Source of the DNA: an uncultured Odoribacter sp.
Lineage (GTDB): Bacteria; Bacteroidota; Bacteroidia; Bacteroidales; Marinifilaceae
Direction of reading: 5' to 3'
DNA length: 64,000 nt
NCBI GenBank assembly: GCA_910578985.1
Contig: CAJTSF010000002.1
Location: 62,001 to 126,000, forward strand
Shown here piece by piece: positions 34,281-42,094 of this stretch. A program made the translations under genes and the position numbers. The notes beneath the pieces are model-generated. The model saw nothing but the letters and a program-made list of their open reading frames with translations, was not told the DNA's origin and made no database searches. Positions within the stretch are counted from its first letter, which is position 1, and the number at the start of each line of letters is the position of its first letter.

Positions 34281-34640
34281 ATGGCAGAGACTGTGGCAAT
34301 CGTCGGACAAGTGGTGGAGTCCCTCCTGGAGGGCAAGGCGCGGGGCATCGTGAAAATCGACCTCCGGCGGCTGGAGAACTGCTTTTGCAGTTTCTTCGTC
34401 GTGTGCCACGGGACGTCCGCGACGCACGTCGCCGCGCTGGCAGAGGGGGTGGAGGACGACGTGAAGCGGGAGTTGGGCGAGGTGCCGTTCCATGCGGAGG
34501 GGATGAACACGCCGCGGTGGACGGTCATCGACTACGGGGATGTGGTGGTGCATGTGTTCGACAAAGAGCTGAGGGATTTTTACCAATTGGAGGATTTCTG
34601 GGGAGACGGCATCGCGGAAGCCCTCCCCGACGACGAATAA
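34281..34640 (+). CDS. rsfS: Ribosomal silencing factor RsfS
   Basis: The 119-residue protein binds L14 of the large subunit and stops subunit joining in starvation. The fold is visible as GIVKIDLRRLENCFCSFFVVCHGTSATHVAALAEGVEDDV and WTVIDYGDVVVHVFDKELRDFYQLEDFWGDG, the family's closing motif. It heads the operon just after a consensus promoter and is 16 bases upstream of ftsH, an order I recall as common in Bacteroidota. Confidence 0.96.
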   Translation: MAETVAIVGQVVESLLEGKARGIVKIDLRRLENCFCSFFVVCHGTSATHVAALAEGVEDDVKRELGEVPFHAEGMNTPRWTVIDYGDVVVHVFDKELRDFYQLEDFWGDGIAEALPDDE

Positions 34641-34656
34641 TATAAGGAGAAGAGAC

Positions 34657-36654
34657 ATGGCAGAGAACAATGAAAGCAAAAGGGACGGAGGGTTCAATTT
34701 CCCGCCCGTCGGAAACGGAAGACCTATCAGGACGCCGCGCATCAACGGATATTGGATGTACCTTATCCTGGCGGCGGTCATCATCGGTTTCCAGTTCCTC
34801 GGGGAGCGGGCGATGCCCGTGCGCACCACGTGGCAGGAGGTGAGGGAGAAGATGATGTCGAAGGGGGATGTCGAGGAGGTGAAGGTCATCACGAACCGGG
34901 GGCAGGCGCAGGTGTTCCTCCGGGGGGACCGGGTGGAGAAGTATTCGGAGCTGCTGGCAAAGGGGTTCAAGAGCACGACGGGGGGACCGCATTTTTATTT
35001 CATGACGGGCCCGATGGATGTGTTCGCGGAGGAGTTCAAGGAAGCGAAGGAGGCGCTGCCGGAAACGGAGGTGGCGCTGGATTATGATACGGAGTATGAC
35101 GGATGGGGGAGTATCTTTTCTTATCTTTTCCCGATTCTGTTGATTGTGTTTATCTGGGTGTTCTTCTTCCGGCGGATGAGCCGCGGAATGGGGGGAGGTC
35201 CTGGGGGGATTTTCAATGTCGGGAAGTCGCAGGCGAAACTGTTCGAGAAAGGGACGAACATCAGCGTGACGTTCAAGGACGTGGCGGGACTGGCGGAGGC
35301 GAAACAGGAGGTGGAAGAGATTGTGTCGTTCCTGAAGTGCCCGGACAAATATACGAAACTGGGGGGGAAGATTCCCAAGGGAGCGCTGCTGGTGGGTCCT
35401 CCGGGGACGGGGAAGACGTTGATGGCGAAAGCGATGGCGGGAGAGGCGAATGTGCCGTTCTTCTCGATGTCGGGGTCGGATTTCGTGGAGATGTTCGTGG
35501 GCGTGGGGGCGTCGCGGGTGCGCGACCTCTTCAAGCAGGCGAAGGAGAAGGCGCCGTGCATCATTTTCATTGATGAGATTGACGCCATCGGGCGGGCACG
35601 GGGCAGGAACCCGAATATGAATTCGAATGACGAGCGGGAGAATACGCTGAACCAGTTGCTGACGGAGATGGACGGGTTCGCGACGAACTCGGGGGTGATT
35701 ATCCTGGCGGCGACGAACCGGGCGGATATCCTCGACAGCGCGCTGATGCGCGCGGGACGGTTCGACCGCCAGATTTATGTGGACCTCCCGGAGTTAAAGG
35801 ATAGGGAGGAGATTTTCAAGGTGCACCTGAAACCTTTGAGCGTGGGGGCGGACGTGGATGTGCCGTTCCTGGCGAAGCAGACGCCGGGGTTCTCGGGGGC
35901 GGATATAGCGAATGTGGCGAACGAGGCGGCGCTGATTGCCGCCCGGAAGGACAAGAGCGTGGTGGAGAAGCAGGATTTCCTGGATGCCATCGACCGCATC
36001 GTGGGCGGGCTGGAGAACCGGAGCAAGGTGATCAAGGTGGGGGAAAAGAAGGCGATTGCCTATCATGAGGCGGGACATGCGACGGTGTCGTGGCTGCTGG
36101 AGCACGCGCATCCGTTGCTGAAGGTGACCATCGTGCCCCGCGGGAAGGCGCTGGGGGCGGCGTGGTATCTGCCGCAGGAGCGGCAAATCACGACGAAGGA
36201 GCAGTTGTTGGACCAGATGTGTTCCGTGTTGGGCGGGCGCGCCGCGGAGGAGCTGACGTTCGGACAGATTTCGACGGGGGCGCAGAATGACCTGGAGAAG
36301 GCGACGAAGCAGGCGTATGCGATGGTGACGGTGTTCGGGATGAGCGAGAAGATTGGGAACCTGAGTTATTACGATTCGACGGGGCAAAGCGATTTCAGCT
36401 TGACGAAGCCTTATTCGGAGCGTACGGCGGAACTCATCGACGAGGAGGTGAAGAATCTGGTCGAGACGGCATACGCGCGGGCAAAGGCGATTCTGGAGGA
36501 GCATCGGGAGCAGCATGCGCAGGTGGCGGAACTGCTGCTGGAGCGGGAGGTCATCTTCAGCGACGACCTGGAGCGCATCCTGGGCAAACGCCCGTGGACG
36601 GAGGATGAGGAGGAAAGTATGAACCACGAAAAGGAAGATGCTCATGTTCAATGA
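34657..36654 (+). CDS. ftsH: ATP-dependent zinc metalloprotease FtsH
   Basis: The 665-residue membrane protease has two membrane helices (about 31-48 and 148-168) flanking a periplasmic region. The AAA domain has Walker A GPPGTGKT at 247-254, Walker B IIFIDEIDAIG and the SRH-type NRADILDSALMRAGRFDRQI. The protease domain has zinc-site HEAGH at 470-474. It degrades misfolded membrane proteins and, in other bacteria, LPS biosynthesis enzymes. Its stop overlaps the cdsA start by 17 bases. Confidence 0.98.
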   Translation: MAENNESKRDGGFNFPPVGNGRPIRTPRINGYWMYLILAAVIIGFQFLGERAMPVRTTWQEVREKMMSKGDVEEVKVITNRGQAQVFLRGDRVEKYSELLAKGFKSTTGGPHFYFMTGPMDVFAEEFKEAKEALPETEVALDYDTEYDGWGSIFSYLFPILLIVFIWVFFFRRMSRGMGGGPGGIFNVGKSQAKLFEKGTNISVTFKDVAGLAEAKQEVEEIVSFLKCPDKYTKLGGKIPKGALLVGPPGTGKTLMAKAMAGEANVPFFSMSGSDFVEMFVGVGASRVRDLFKQAKEKAPCIIFIDEIDAIGRARGRNPNMNSNDERENTLNQLLTEMDGFATNSGVIILAATNRADILDSALMRAGRFDRQIYVDLPELKDREEIFKVHLKPLSVGADVDVPFLAKQTPGFSGADIANVANEAALIAARKDKSVVEKQDFLDAIDRIVGGLENRSKVIKVGEKKAIAYHEAGHATVSWLLEHAHPLLKVTIVPRGKALGAAWYLPQERQITTKEQLLDQMCSVLGGRAAEELTFGQISTGAQNDLEKATKQAYAMVTVFGMSEKIGNLSYYDSTGQSDFSLTKPYSERTAELIDEEVKNLVETAYARAKAILEEHREQHAQVAELLLEREVIFSDDLERILGKRPWTEDEEESMNHEKEDAHVQ

Positions 36655-37465
36655 CGATTTCTTGAAACGTGCCATCAGCGGCACGCTGTTTGTCGCCGTC
36701 GTGGTGGCGGGGATATTCATCCACCCGCTGCTCCTGCTGGGGGTGTTGGTCGCAATGCAGGTTGTCGGGACGCTGGAGTTCACGCGGATGGCGGGACGCG
36801 CGGGGGCACGCATGAATTGGATGATGTGCGTGGCGGCGGACGTGTTGCTGGTGGGAGCCGCTTACCTGCACAGCCAATACGGGCGGGGCGGGATGTATCC
36901 GGCGGTGATTCTGCCGGTGCTCGCGCTGGTCATCGGGGAGCTGTTCCGGAAGAAAGGGAATCCTTTCCAGAACCTGGCTTTCGCGGTGTTCTCGATGGTG
37001 TATATCGGGGTGCCGATGGCGTTGTTGCTGTATCTCCCCTATATTCATACGGGGTTGTGGCAGCCGGATTACATTTTCCTGCCTTTCCTGCTGGTGTGGA
37101 TTAACGATACGTTCGCTTATCTGGCGGGCGTGGGGTTCGGGAAGCACCGGATGTTCCCGCGCATTTCCCCGAAGAAGACGTGGGAAGGGACGGTGGGCGG
37201 GGGCGTGATGACGGTCGCGGCGGCGATGCTGCTCTCCCCTACTTTCGAGCAGACGACGGTCGCGGAGATGGGCGGCATGGCAGTGGTGGCGGTGGTGTTC
37301 GGGACTTTCGGAGACCTGCTGGAGTCGATGCTGAAGCGGAGCGTGGCGGTGAAGGATGCGGGAACGCTGATGCCCGGGCACGGGGGACTGCTGGACCGGA
37401 TGGATTCGGTGCTGCTGGTGATTCCCGCCCTGTTTTTCTACCTGAAGATGACGAAGTTGTTTTAA
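36638..37465 (+). CDS. cdsA: Phosphatidate cytidylyltransferase
   Basis: The 275-residue integral membrane enzyme makes CDP-diacylglycerol from phosphatidate and CTP. About seven hydrophobic segments are visible, and the C-terminus holds the family signature KDAGTLMPGHGGLLDRMDSVL. WINDTFAYLAGVGFGKHRMFPRISPKKTWEG precedes it. It overlaps ftsH by 17 bases; an ATG at 36644 is an alternative start. With the next gene it supplies phosphatidylethanolamine synthesis, except for the synthase pssA, which is not in the window. Confidence 0.96.
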   Translation: MLMFNDDFLKRAISGTLFVAVVVAGIFIHPLLLLGVLVAMQVVGTLEFTRMAGRAGARMNWMMCVAADVLLVGAAYLHSQYGRGGMYPAVILPVLALVIGELFRKKGNPFQNLAFAVFSMVYIGVPMALLLYLPYIHTGLWQPDYIFLPFLLVWINDTFAYLAGVGFGKHRMFPRISPKKTWEGTVGGGVMTVAAAMLLSPTFEQTTVAEMGGMAVVAVVFGTFGDLLESMLKRSVAVKDAGTLMPGHGGLLDRMDSVLLVIPALFFYLKMTKLF

Positions 37466-37477
37466 ATATCTGATATC

Positions 37478-38131
37478 ATGACTATTCATAAAGCGGGTTA
37501 TTCCCTGTTACTGAAATTAGGCGCGGCATTGTGTGCGCTCAATGCGGCGGTGTTCTATTTGTGGGGCATCCATGTGGCGGGCTGGTGCATCGGCGTGAGT
37601 GCGGTGTTCTATCTGCTGGTGCTCAACTTTTTCCGTTTCCCCCACCGGGTCATTGTCCTGGACGAGCATACCATTCTCGCCCCCGCGGACGGGAAAATCG
37701 TAGTCATCGAGGAGACGGAAGAGCCGGAGTATTTTCATGACAGGCGTTTGCAGGTGTCGATTTTCATGAATATTTTCAATGTTCATATCAATTGGTTCCC
37801 GGTGAACGGGGTTGTGCGGTATTTCCAGTACCACAAAGGAAATTTCGCCGCCGCCTACCTGCCGAAGTCTTCAACGGAGAACGAACGGACGAGCATCGTG
37901 ATTGAATGCGGGTCGGGACAAAAGATATTGATGCGCCAGATTGCGGGCGCGATGGCGAAACGTATCGTCTCCTACGCCCCTGTGGGCGGGGAAGCGCGGC
38001 AGGACCGGCATGCGGGATTCATCAAATTCGGCTCGCGCGTGGACCTGTTCCTGCCGCTGGACACGAATATACGCGTGGCGCTGGGCGAAAAGACGAAGGG
38101 GTCGCAGACGATTATCGGAACATTCAATTAA
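37478..38131 (+). CDS. psd: Phosphatidylserine decarboxylase (short form)
   Basis: The 217-residue proenzyme has two hydrophobic segments (about 8-30 and 33-52). The self-cleavage site lies in FGSRVDLFLP with Gly185-Ser186, which yields the pyruvoyl group on the small subunit. LAPADGKIVVIEE and VSIFMNIFNVHINWFP fit the archaeal/Bacteroidota short form of about 215-230 residues. It converts phosphatidylserine to phosphatidylethanolamine. It lies 12 bases after cdsA and 5 before panB. Confidence 0.95.
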   Translation: MTIHKAGYSLLLKLGAALCALNAAVFYLWGIHVAGWCIGVSAVFYLLVLNFFRFPHRVIVLDEHTILAPADGKIVVIEETEEPEYFHDRRLQVSIFMNIFNVHINWFPVNGVVRYFQYHKGNFAAAYLPKSSTENERTSIVIECGSGQKILMRQIAGAMAKRIVSYAPVGGEARQDRHAGFIKFGSRVDLFLPLDTNIRVALGEKTKGSQTIIGTFN

Positions 38132-38136
38132 GAATC

Positions 38137-38952
38137 ATGTCTATACAATCAACAGTAAAAGTTGTCACCACGCATGTTTTGTCGGAGATGAAACTGAAAG
38201 GTGAGAAAATCAGTATGCTGACGTCCTACGATTATTCGATGGCGCGTATCGTGGACCAGGCAGGCATCGACGTTATCCTCGTGGGGGATTCCGCCTCGAA
38301 TGTGATGGCGGGCAATGAAACGACGCTTCCCATGACGCTGGACCAGATGATTTACCACGGCACGTCGGTGGTGCGCGGGGTGAAACGGGCGCTGGTGGTG
38401 GTGGACATGCCGTTCGGAAGTTACCAGGGGAACAGCAAGGAGGCGGTGAGTTCCGCCATCCGCATCATGAAAGAGACGGCGGCGGATGCCGTCAAGCTCG
38501 AGGGCGGCGAGGAGATTCTGGAATCGGTGCAACGCATTATTTCGGCGGGCATCCCGGTCATGGGACACCTGGGGCTTACGCCACAGAGCATCCATAAGTT
38601 CGGGACTTATGCCGTCCGCGCCAAGCAGGAGGAGGAGGCGGAGAAGCTGGTGCGCGACGCCCACATGCTGGAGGAGGTTGGCTGTTTCGCCATCGTCATC
38701 GAAAAAGTGCCTGCCGCGCTCGCCACGCGGGTGGCGCAGGAACTGAGCATCCCCATCATCGGCATCGGCGCAGGGGGCGGTGTGGACGGACAAGTGCTGG
38801 TCATCCACGACATGCTCGGCATCAATCAGGAGTTTTCGCCGCGGTTCCTGCGACGGTACCATAACCTGTTCGCAGAGATGACAGGCGCTGTCAGCAATTA
38901 TATCGCCGATGTCAAAAGCGGGGATTTTCCCAATGAGAGAGAACAATATTAA
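38137..38952 (+). CDS. panB: 3-methyl-2-oxobutanoate hydroxymethyltransferase
   Basis: The 271-residue enzyme adds a hydroxymethyl group from methylene-THF to ketoisovalerate, the first step to pantothenate. TSYDYSMARIVDQAGIDVILVGDSASNVMAGNETTLPMTLDQM at about 27-69 carries the metal-binding residues, and GIGAGGGVDGQVLVIHDMLGI is the C-terminal signature. The start at 38137 (MSIQSTVK) is chosen; the upstream frame only shadows psd. No panC or panD is adjacent. Confidence 0.96.
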   Translation: MSIQSTVKVVTTHVLSEMKLKGEKISMLTSYDYSMARIVDQAGIDVILVGDSASNVMAGNETTLPMTLDQMIYHGTSVVRGVKRALVVVDMPFGSYQGNSKEAVSSAIRIMKETAADAVKLEGGEEILESVQRIISAGIPVMGHLGLTPQSIHKFGTYAVRAKQEEEAEKLVRDAHMLEEVGCFAIVIEKVPAALATRVAQELSIPIIGIGAGGGVDGQVLVIHDMLGINQEFSPRFLRRYHNLFAEMTGAVSNYIADVKSGDFPNEREQY

Positions 38953-38966
38953 CCATTCCGGAAACC

Positions 38967-39656
38967 ATGCTCGATATTCTGTACGAAGACAACCATATCA
39001 TTGCCGTCAATAAGAAAATCTCCGACATTGTCCAGGCGGACAAGACGGGAGACACACCGCTGAGCGAGGAGGTGAAGGCGTATATCAAGAAGAAGTACAA
39101 CAAACCGGGGGAGGTGTTCCTCGGTATCCCCCACCGGGTGGACCGCCCGGTGAGCGGGGTCGTGATTTTCGCCCGCACGAGCAAGGCACTCACCCGACTG
39201 AACAAGATGTTCCAGGAACACGAGCGGGAAATCACGAAAATCTATTGGGCGGTCGTGGGCAACCTGCCCGCCGAGGATCATGCGGTGCTGACGCATTACC
39301 TGGTGCGCGACCCTGAGAAGAACAAGTCGCACGCCTACAACCAGCCCAAAACGGGAAGCAAGGAGGCGAAACTGGAGTACCGGCTACTGGGCAGCTCCCA
39401 ACGGTATTACCTGCTGGAGGTGAAGCTTTACACGGGACGCCACCACCAGATCCGATGCCAGCTGGCGAAAATCGGCTGCCCCATCAAAGGGGATTTGAAA
39501 TACGGCTTCCCGCGCTCGAACGAGAACGGAGGAATCAGCCTGCACGCCCGTTCCATCCGCTTCAAGCATCCGGTGACGCAAGAGATGGTGACTATCACCG
39601 CCACTCCCCCATTGGAGGACAATCTGTGGAAAATGTTCTACGAGGGGATGAAATAA
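38967..39656 (+). CDS. RluA-family pseudouridine synthase
   Basis: The 229-residue protein has the RluA catalytic region HRVDRPVSGVVIFARTSKALTRLNKMF with the nucleophilic Asp about 55 residues in, and LYTGRHHQIRCQLAKIGCPIKGDLKYG later. It lacks an S4 domain, so it is like the short RluA/TruC-type forms. Position 55's motif is HRVDRP where many members have HRLDR. The modified base (rRNA or tRNA) cannot be predicted. It is 14 bases after panB and likely ends the operon. Confidence 0.92.
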   Translation: MLDILYEDNHIIAVNKKISDIVQADKTGDTPLSEEVKAYIKKKYNKPGEVFLGIPHRVDRPVSGVVIFARTSKALTRLNKMFQEHEREITKIYWAVVGNLPAEDHAVLTHYLVRDPEKNKSHAYNQPKTGSKEAKLEYRLLGSSQRYYLLEVKLYTGRHHQIRCQLAKIGCPIKGDLKYGFPRSNENGGISLHARSIRFKHPVTQEMVTITATPPLEDNLWKMFYEGMK

Positions 39657-39726
39657 ATGTCTCTTTCGTGTAACCTTGCATGGCTTTTTTTCGTTTACCC
39701 CACAGTAACATTAAAAAAGAAAAGCT

Positions 39727-39903
39727 ATGAACGAGATGATTTGCCATTGTTTTGAAGTGAGCCGCGATGAAATCGAAAAGGCCATCAGAGAAAAAGGATT
39801 GAAAACCGTGGAAGAGGTCGGCGAAGCGACCAATGCCGGAACAGGCTGCGGCGGATGCCAGGACCGTATCCAGGAAATCCTGGACGAAATCAACGGAAAG
39901 TGA
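39727..39903 (+). CDS. BFD-like [2Fe-2S] protein
   Basis: A 58-residue protein with the four-cysteine pattern of the bacterioferritin-associated ferredoxin/NifU-central type: CHC at residues 6-8, and CGGC at 41-44. Such domains bind one [2Fe-2S] cluster and serve as electron donors or assembly factors. It is very short, as in stand-alone BFD proteins. Its TGA overlaps the ATG of the next gene, giving translational coupling to a secreted hydrolase, an unusual pairing. A weak -7-like TAACCTTG lies at 39671-39678. Confidence 0.88.
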   Translation: MNEMICHCFEVSRDEIEKAIREKGLKTVEEVGEATNAGTGCGGCQDRIQEILDEINGK

Positions 39904-40982
39904 TGAAACCGCTCCTTTTGTTATCCGTTATCGGGATTGCCTTGAACCTGCTCCCGAACTCCCTGGAAGGCTGCACGGGCATTACATTTACCGCCAAGGA
40001 CGGGTCCCGTGTGGTGGCAAGAACCATCGAATGGGGAGGCAGCGACCTCAACAGCCGGTATGTCATCGTGCCGAGAGGTCACCGGCAGCAATCCTACACG
40101 CCCGACGGTATCAACGGGATGCCCTTCTCCGCCCGTTACGGATATGTGGGAATCAGTGTGGAACAAAAGGAATTTATCGCAGAAGGATTGAACGAAGCCG
40201 GACTTTCCGCCGGCTTGTTCTATTTCCCGCATTACGGACGGTACGAAGAGTACGACCCTGCCGGACAAGCGACGAGCATCTCGGACCTGCAACTGGTTTC
40301 GTGGATATTGGGCAGTTGCCGGACAGTGGAAGAGGTAAAGGAGGCTGTCCGAAAAGTCCGTATCATCGGCATCGTGCCGGAAGCCTCCACCGTACACTGG
40401 CGGTTTGCAGACCCGTCCGGACGACAGGTGGTACTGGAGATCATCAACGGGAAACCGATTTTCTACGAAAACCGACTGGGAGTGCTGACCAATTCGCCGG
40501 GATTCGAGTGGCAGATGACCAATCTGCACAATTATGTCAATCTTATCCCCGGAATGGCTTCCGCGCAACTGTTGGACACCGTCAGACTTTCCTCTTTCGG
40601 CAATGGCAGCGGATTCTTAGGACTGCCCGGGGATATCACTCCTCCCTCCCGTTTCGTGCGCGCCGCTTTTTACCAAGCGACCGCTCCCCGACAAGAGTCC
40701 GGCTTGAAAACCGTCCTCCAATGTTTCCAGATTCTGAATAATTTTGATATCCCTATCGGAATCGAATATTCACCGGGCACTACCCCCATCGACATTCCGA
40801 GCGCCACGCAATGGACTTCGGCAACGGACATCACACACGGGGTCATCTATTTCCGCACCATGCACGACAGTGCCATCCGCAGTATCGATTTGAAGCGAAT
40901 TGATTTCGCGCGCACCCGCTATCGTGCCGTTCCCTTGGACAAAGTCAAGCAACAACCTGTTGTTCCACTGGATATCGAATGA
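39903..40982 (+). CDS. Secreted choloylglycine hydrolase/penicillin V acylase homologue
   Basis: The 359-residue protein starts with a signal peptide that ends right before Cys24 (LEG-CTG), so cleavage would expose Cys as the Ntn nucleophile, as in this family. Arg40 lies in RTIEW; where bile salt hydrolases and PVAs have RT(M/L)D, Glu43 is found here. NEAGLSAG, LTNSPGFEWQMTN and GLPGDITPPSRFVR hold the other active-site residues. The order is closest to penicillin V acylase/BSH-type enzymes that I recall. Bile salt activity cannot be told from sequence; N-acyl-homoserine lactones or penicillins are other possibilities. It ends before a shared terminator. Confidence 0.9.
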   Translation: MKPLLLLSVIGIALNLLPNSLEGCTGITFTAKDGSRVVARTIEWGGSDLNSRYVIVPRGHRQQSYTPDGINGMPFSARYGYVGISVEQKEFIAEGLNEAGLSAGLFYFPHYGRYEEYDPAGQATSISDLQLVSWILGSCRTVEEVKEAVRKVRIIGIVPEASTVHWRFADPSGRQVVLEIINGKPIFYENRLGVLTNSPGFEWQMTNLHNYVNLIPGMASAQLLDTVRLSSFGNGSGFLGLPGDITPPSRFVRAAFYQATAPRQESGLKTVLQCFQILNNFDIPIGIEYSPGTTPIDIPSATQWTSATDITHGVIYFRTMHDSAIRSIDLKRIDFARTRYRAVPLDKVKQQPVVPLDIE

Positions 40983-40983
40983 T

Positions 40984-41018
40984 AAAAAAAGGGGGGAGGA
41001 TGAAAGCCCTCCCCCTTT
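40984..41018. terminator. Bidirectional terminator between the acylase and TlpA-like genes
   Basis: Stem GGGGAGG-type arm (40992-40999) pairs with CCTCCCCC (41008-41015) around an 8-base loop, flanked by an A run on the left and a T-rich stretch on the right. It separates two convergent genes. Confidence 0.75.
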
Positions 41019-41023
41019 CCGTT

Positions 41024-42082
41024 TCAATTGTTTTTCTTCAATTGAATCATCTCTTCCCATCGTGCCCTTTGGGCGGGAGTCGCCGCGGACAAAGGACAGT
41101 TCTGGTATTGCAAAAAGGGACCCGCCAACCGGAAAAGGATTCCGATTGCCAACTGGGAATCCTGTTTCAGAACCGGTAACTCTTTCTCACACACATCCAA
41201 CAACCTGTCGATGTCACCGTTTCCAGCTACTTTGGCAATTTCCAAAGCAGAGAGCAGATATTTCTCATTCACCAGTTTCATTTTTTTGATCTCCTTCTCT
41301 ATCGCCTTGAAACGCTTGGGCTCCACTGGCTCCGTCTCTCCTCCCATGATGTCCAGAATCTCATAGCAAAAATCTTCCGCCAAGCGCCTGTCCACCCGTT
41401 CGCGGCCTATCGTCGCGTGGAACCTTTCCCGTTGTCCTTTCAGGTATTCGAAAGCCTTGGAATCCGCAGGACTCAATTGCGAATCGCCGAAAATGAACCA
41501 ATAATCCTCGGATACCTTTTCTTCGTCGGTTGCCATTTTCAACAGCTCGTCCGTCACTACCGGTACTTTCGACCATTCGTTGGACGCATGCAACGTCCGG
41601 AGGTAGCGGTATAAAAATGCCTTGTCTCGCTCTCCGGCACGATATTTTTCTTCCAGGCTTCCCAAAGTCTCGGTGTCCTCCATCCCTTCCTTGACCAACC
41701 GGAGAAATTCATCCGCCCTGTAAGCCCCCGTTATTTTGTGCTGAAGCGTACTGTCGGGGCGAATCAGGAAAAACGTGGGATAGGAAGCGACGCCATAACT
41801 TTTGCCGAACTGCTTCCCCTCCTCCTTTTCCATGTCCAGTTTCACGGAAACAAACCTCGGGTTGAAAAAATCGCCGACCTTCGCCTGGGAAAACACGGAG
41901 TCTGTCATCAGTCTGCAAGGTCCGCACCAGGTGGTGTAACAATCCACAAAAACCCATTTGTTCTCCGCTTTCGCCTTGCTTAAAGCCTCCCCGAAAGTCA
42001 GCGCCTCAAAGTTCACCCCAGTCTGTCCCCACACCGCAAGGGTTGCCGTCAAAAGAAGGACAAATAAAATCAATCTTCTCAT
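41024..42082 (-). CDS. Secreted thioredoxin-fold protein (TlpA/DUF953-like), long form
   Basis: The 352-residue protein has a signal peptide (cleavage about VWG-Q, residue 19) and a thioredoxin domain in residues 25-150 with WCGPC (Cys53, Cys56). A long helical C-terminal part (about 160-352) has no domain I recognise. It is the last gene of the leftward SusCD locus and lies 12 bases after the previous one. It likely reduces or isomerises disulfides in the periplasm. It is bigger than simple TlpA proteins (about 170). Confidence 0.85.
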   Translation of the reverse strand: MRRLILFVLLLTATLAVWGQTGVNFEALTFGEALSKAKAENKWVFVDCYTTWCGPCRLMTDSVFSQAKVGDFFNPRFVSVKLDMEKEEGKQFGKSYGVASYPTFFLIRPDSTLQHKITGAYRADEFLRLVKEGMEDTETLGSLEEKYRAGERDKAFLYRYLRTLHASNEWSKVPVVTDELLKMATDEEKVSEDYWFIFGDSQLSPADSKAFEYLKGQRERFHATIGRERVDRRLAEDFCYEILDIMGGETEPVEPKRFKAIEKEIKKMKLVNEKYLLSALEIAKVAGNGDIDRLLDVCEKELPVLKQDSQLAIGILFRLAGPFLQYQNCPLSAATPAQRARWEEMIQLKKNN

Positions 42083-42094
42083 CTCTCTAAATCT

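Noticed and set aside
35794..36813. A 339-codon leftward ORF opposite ftsH
   Set aside because: Antisense shadow; Arg/Leu/His-rich with no motif, while ftsH motifs are complete on the plus strand.
37906..38136. N-terminal extension of panB
   Set aside because: The extra residues overlap psd coding sequence; family N-terminus begins at the ATG at 38137.
39903..39974. Lipoprotein signal on the acylase
   Set aside because: Cys24 follows L-E-G, which is a poor lipobox, and this Cys fits the Ntn nucleophile exposed by signal cleavage.
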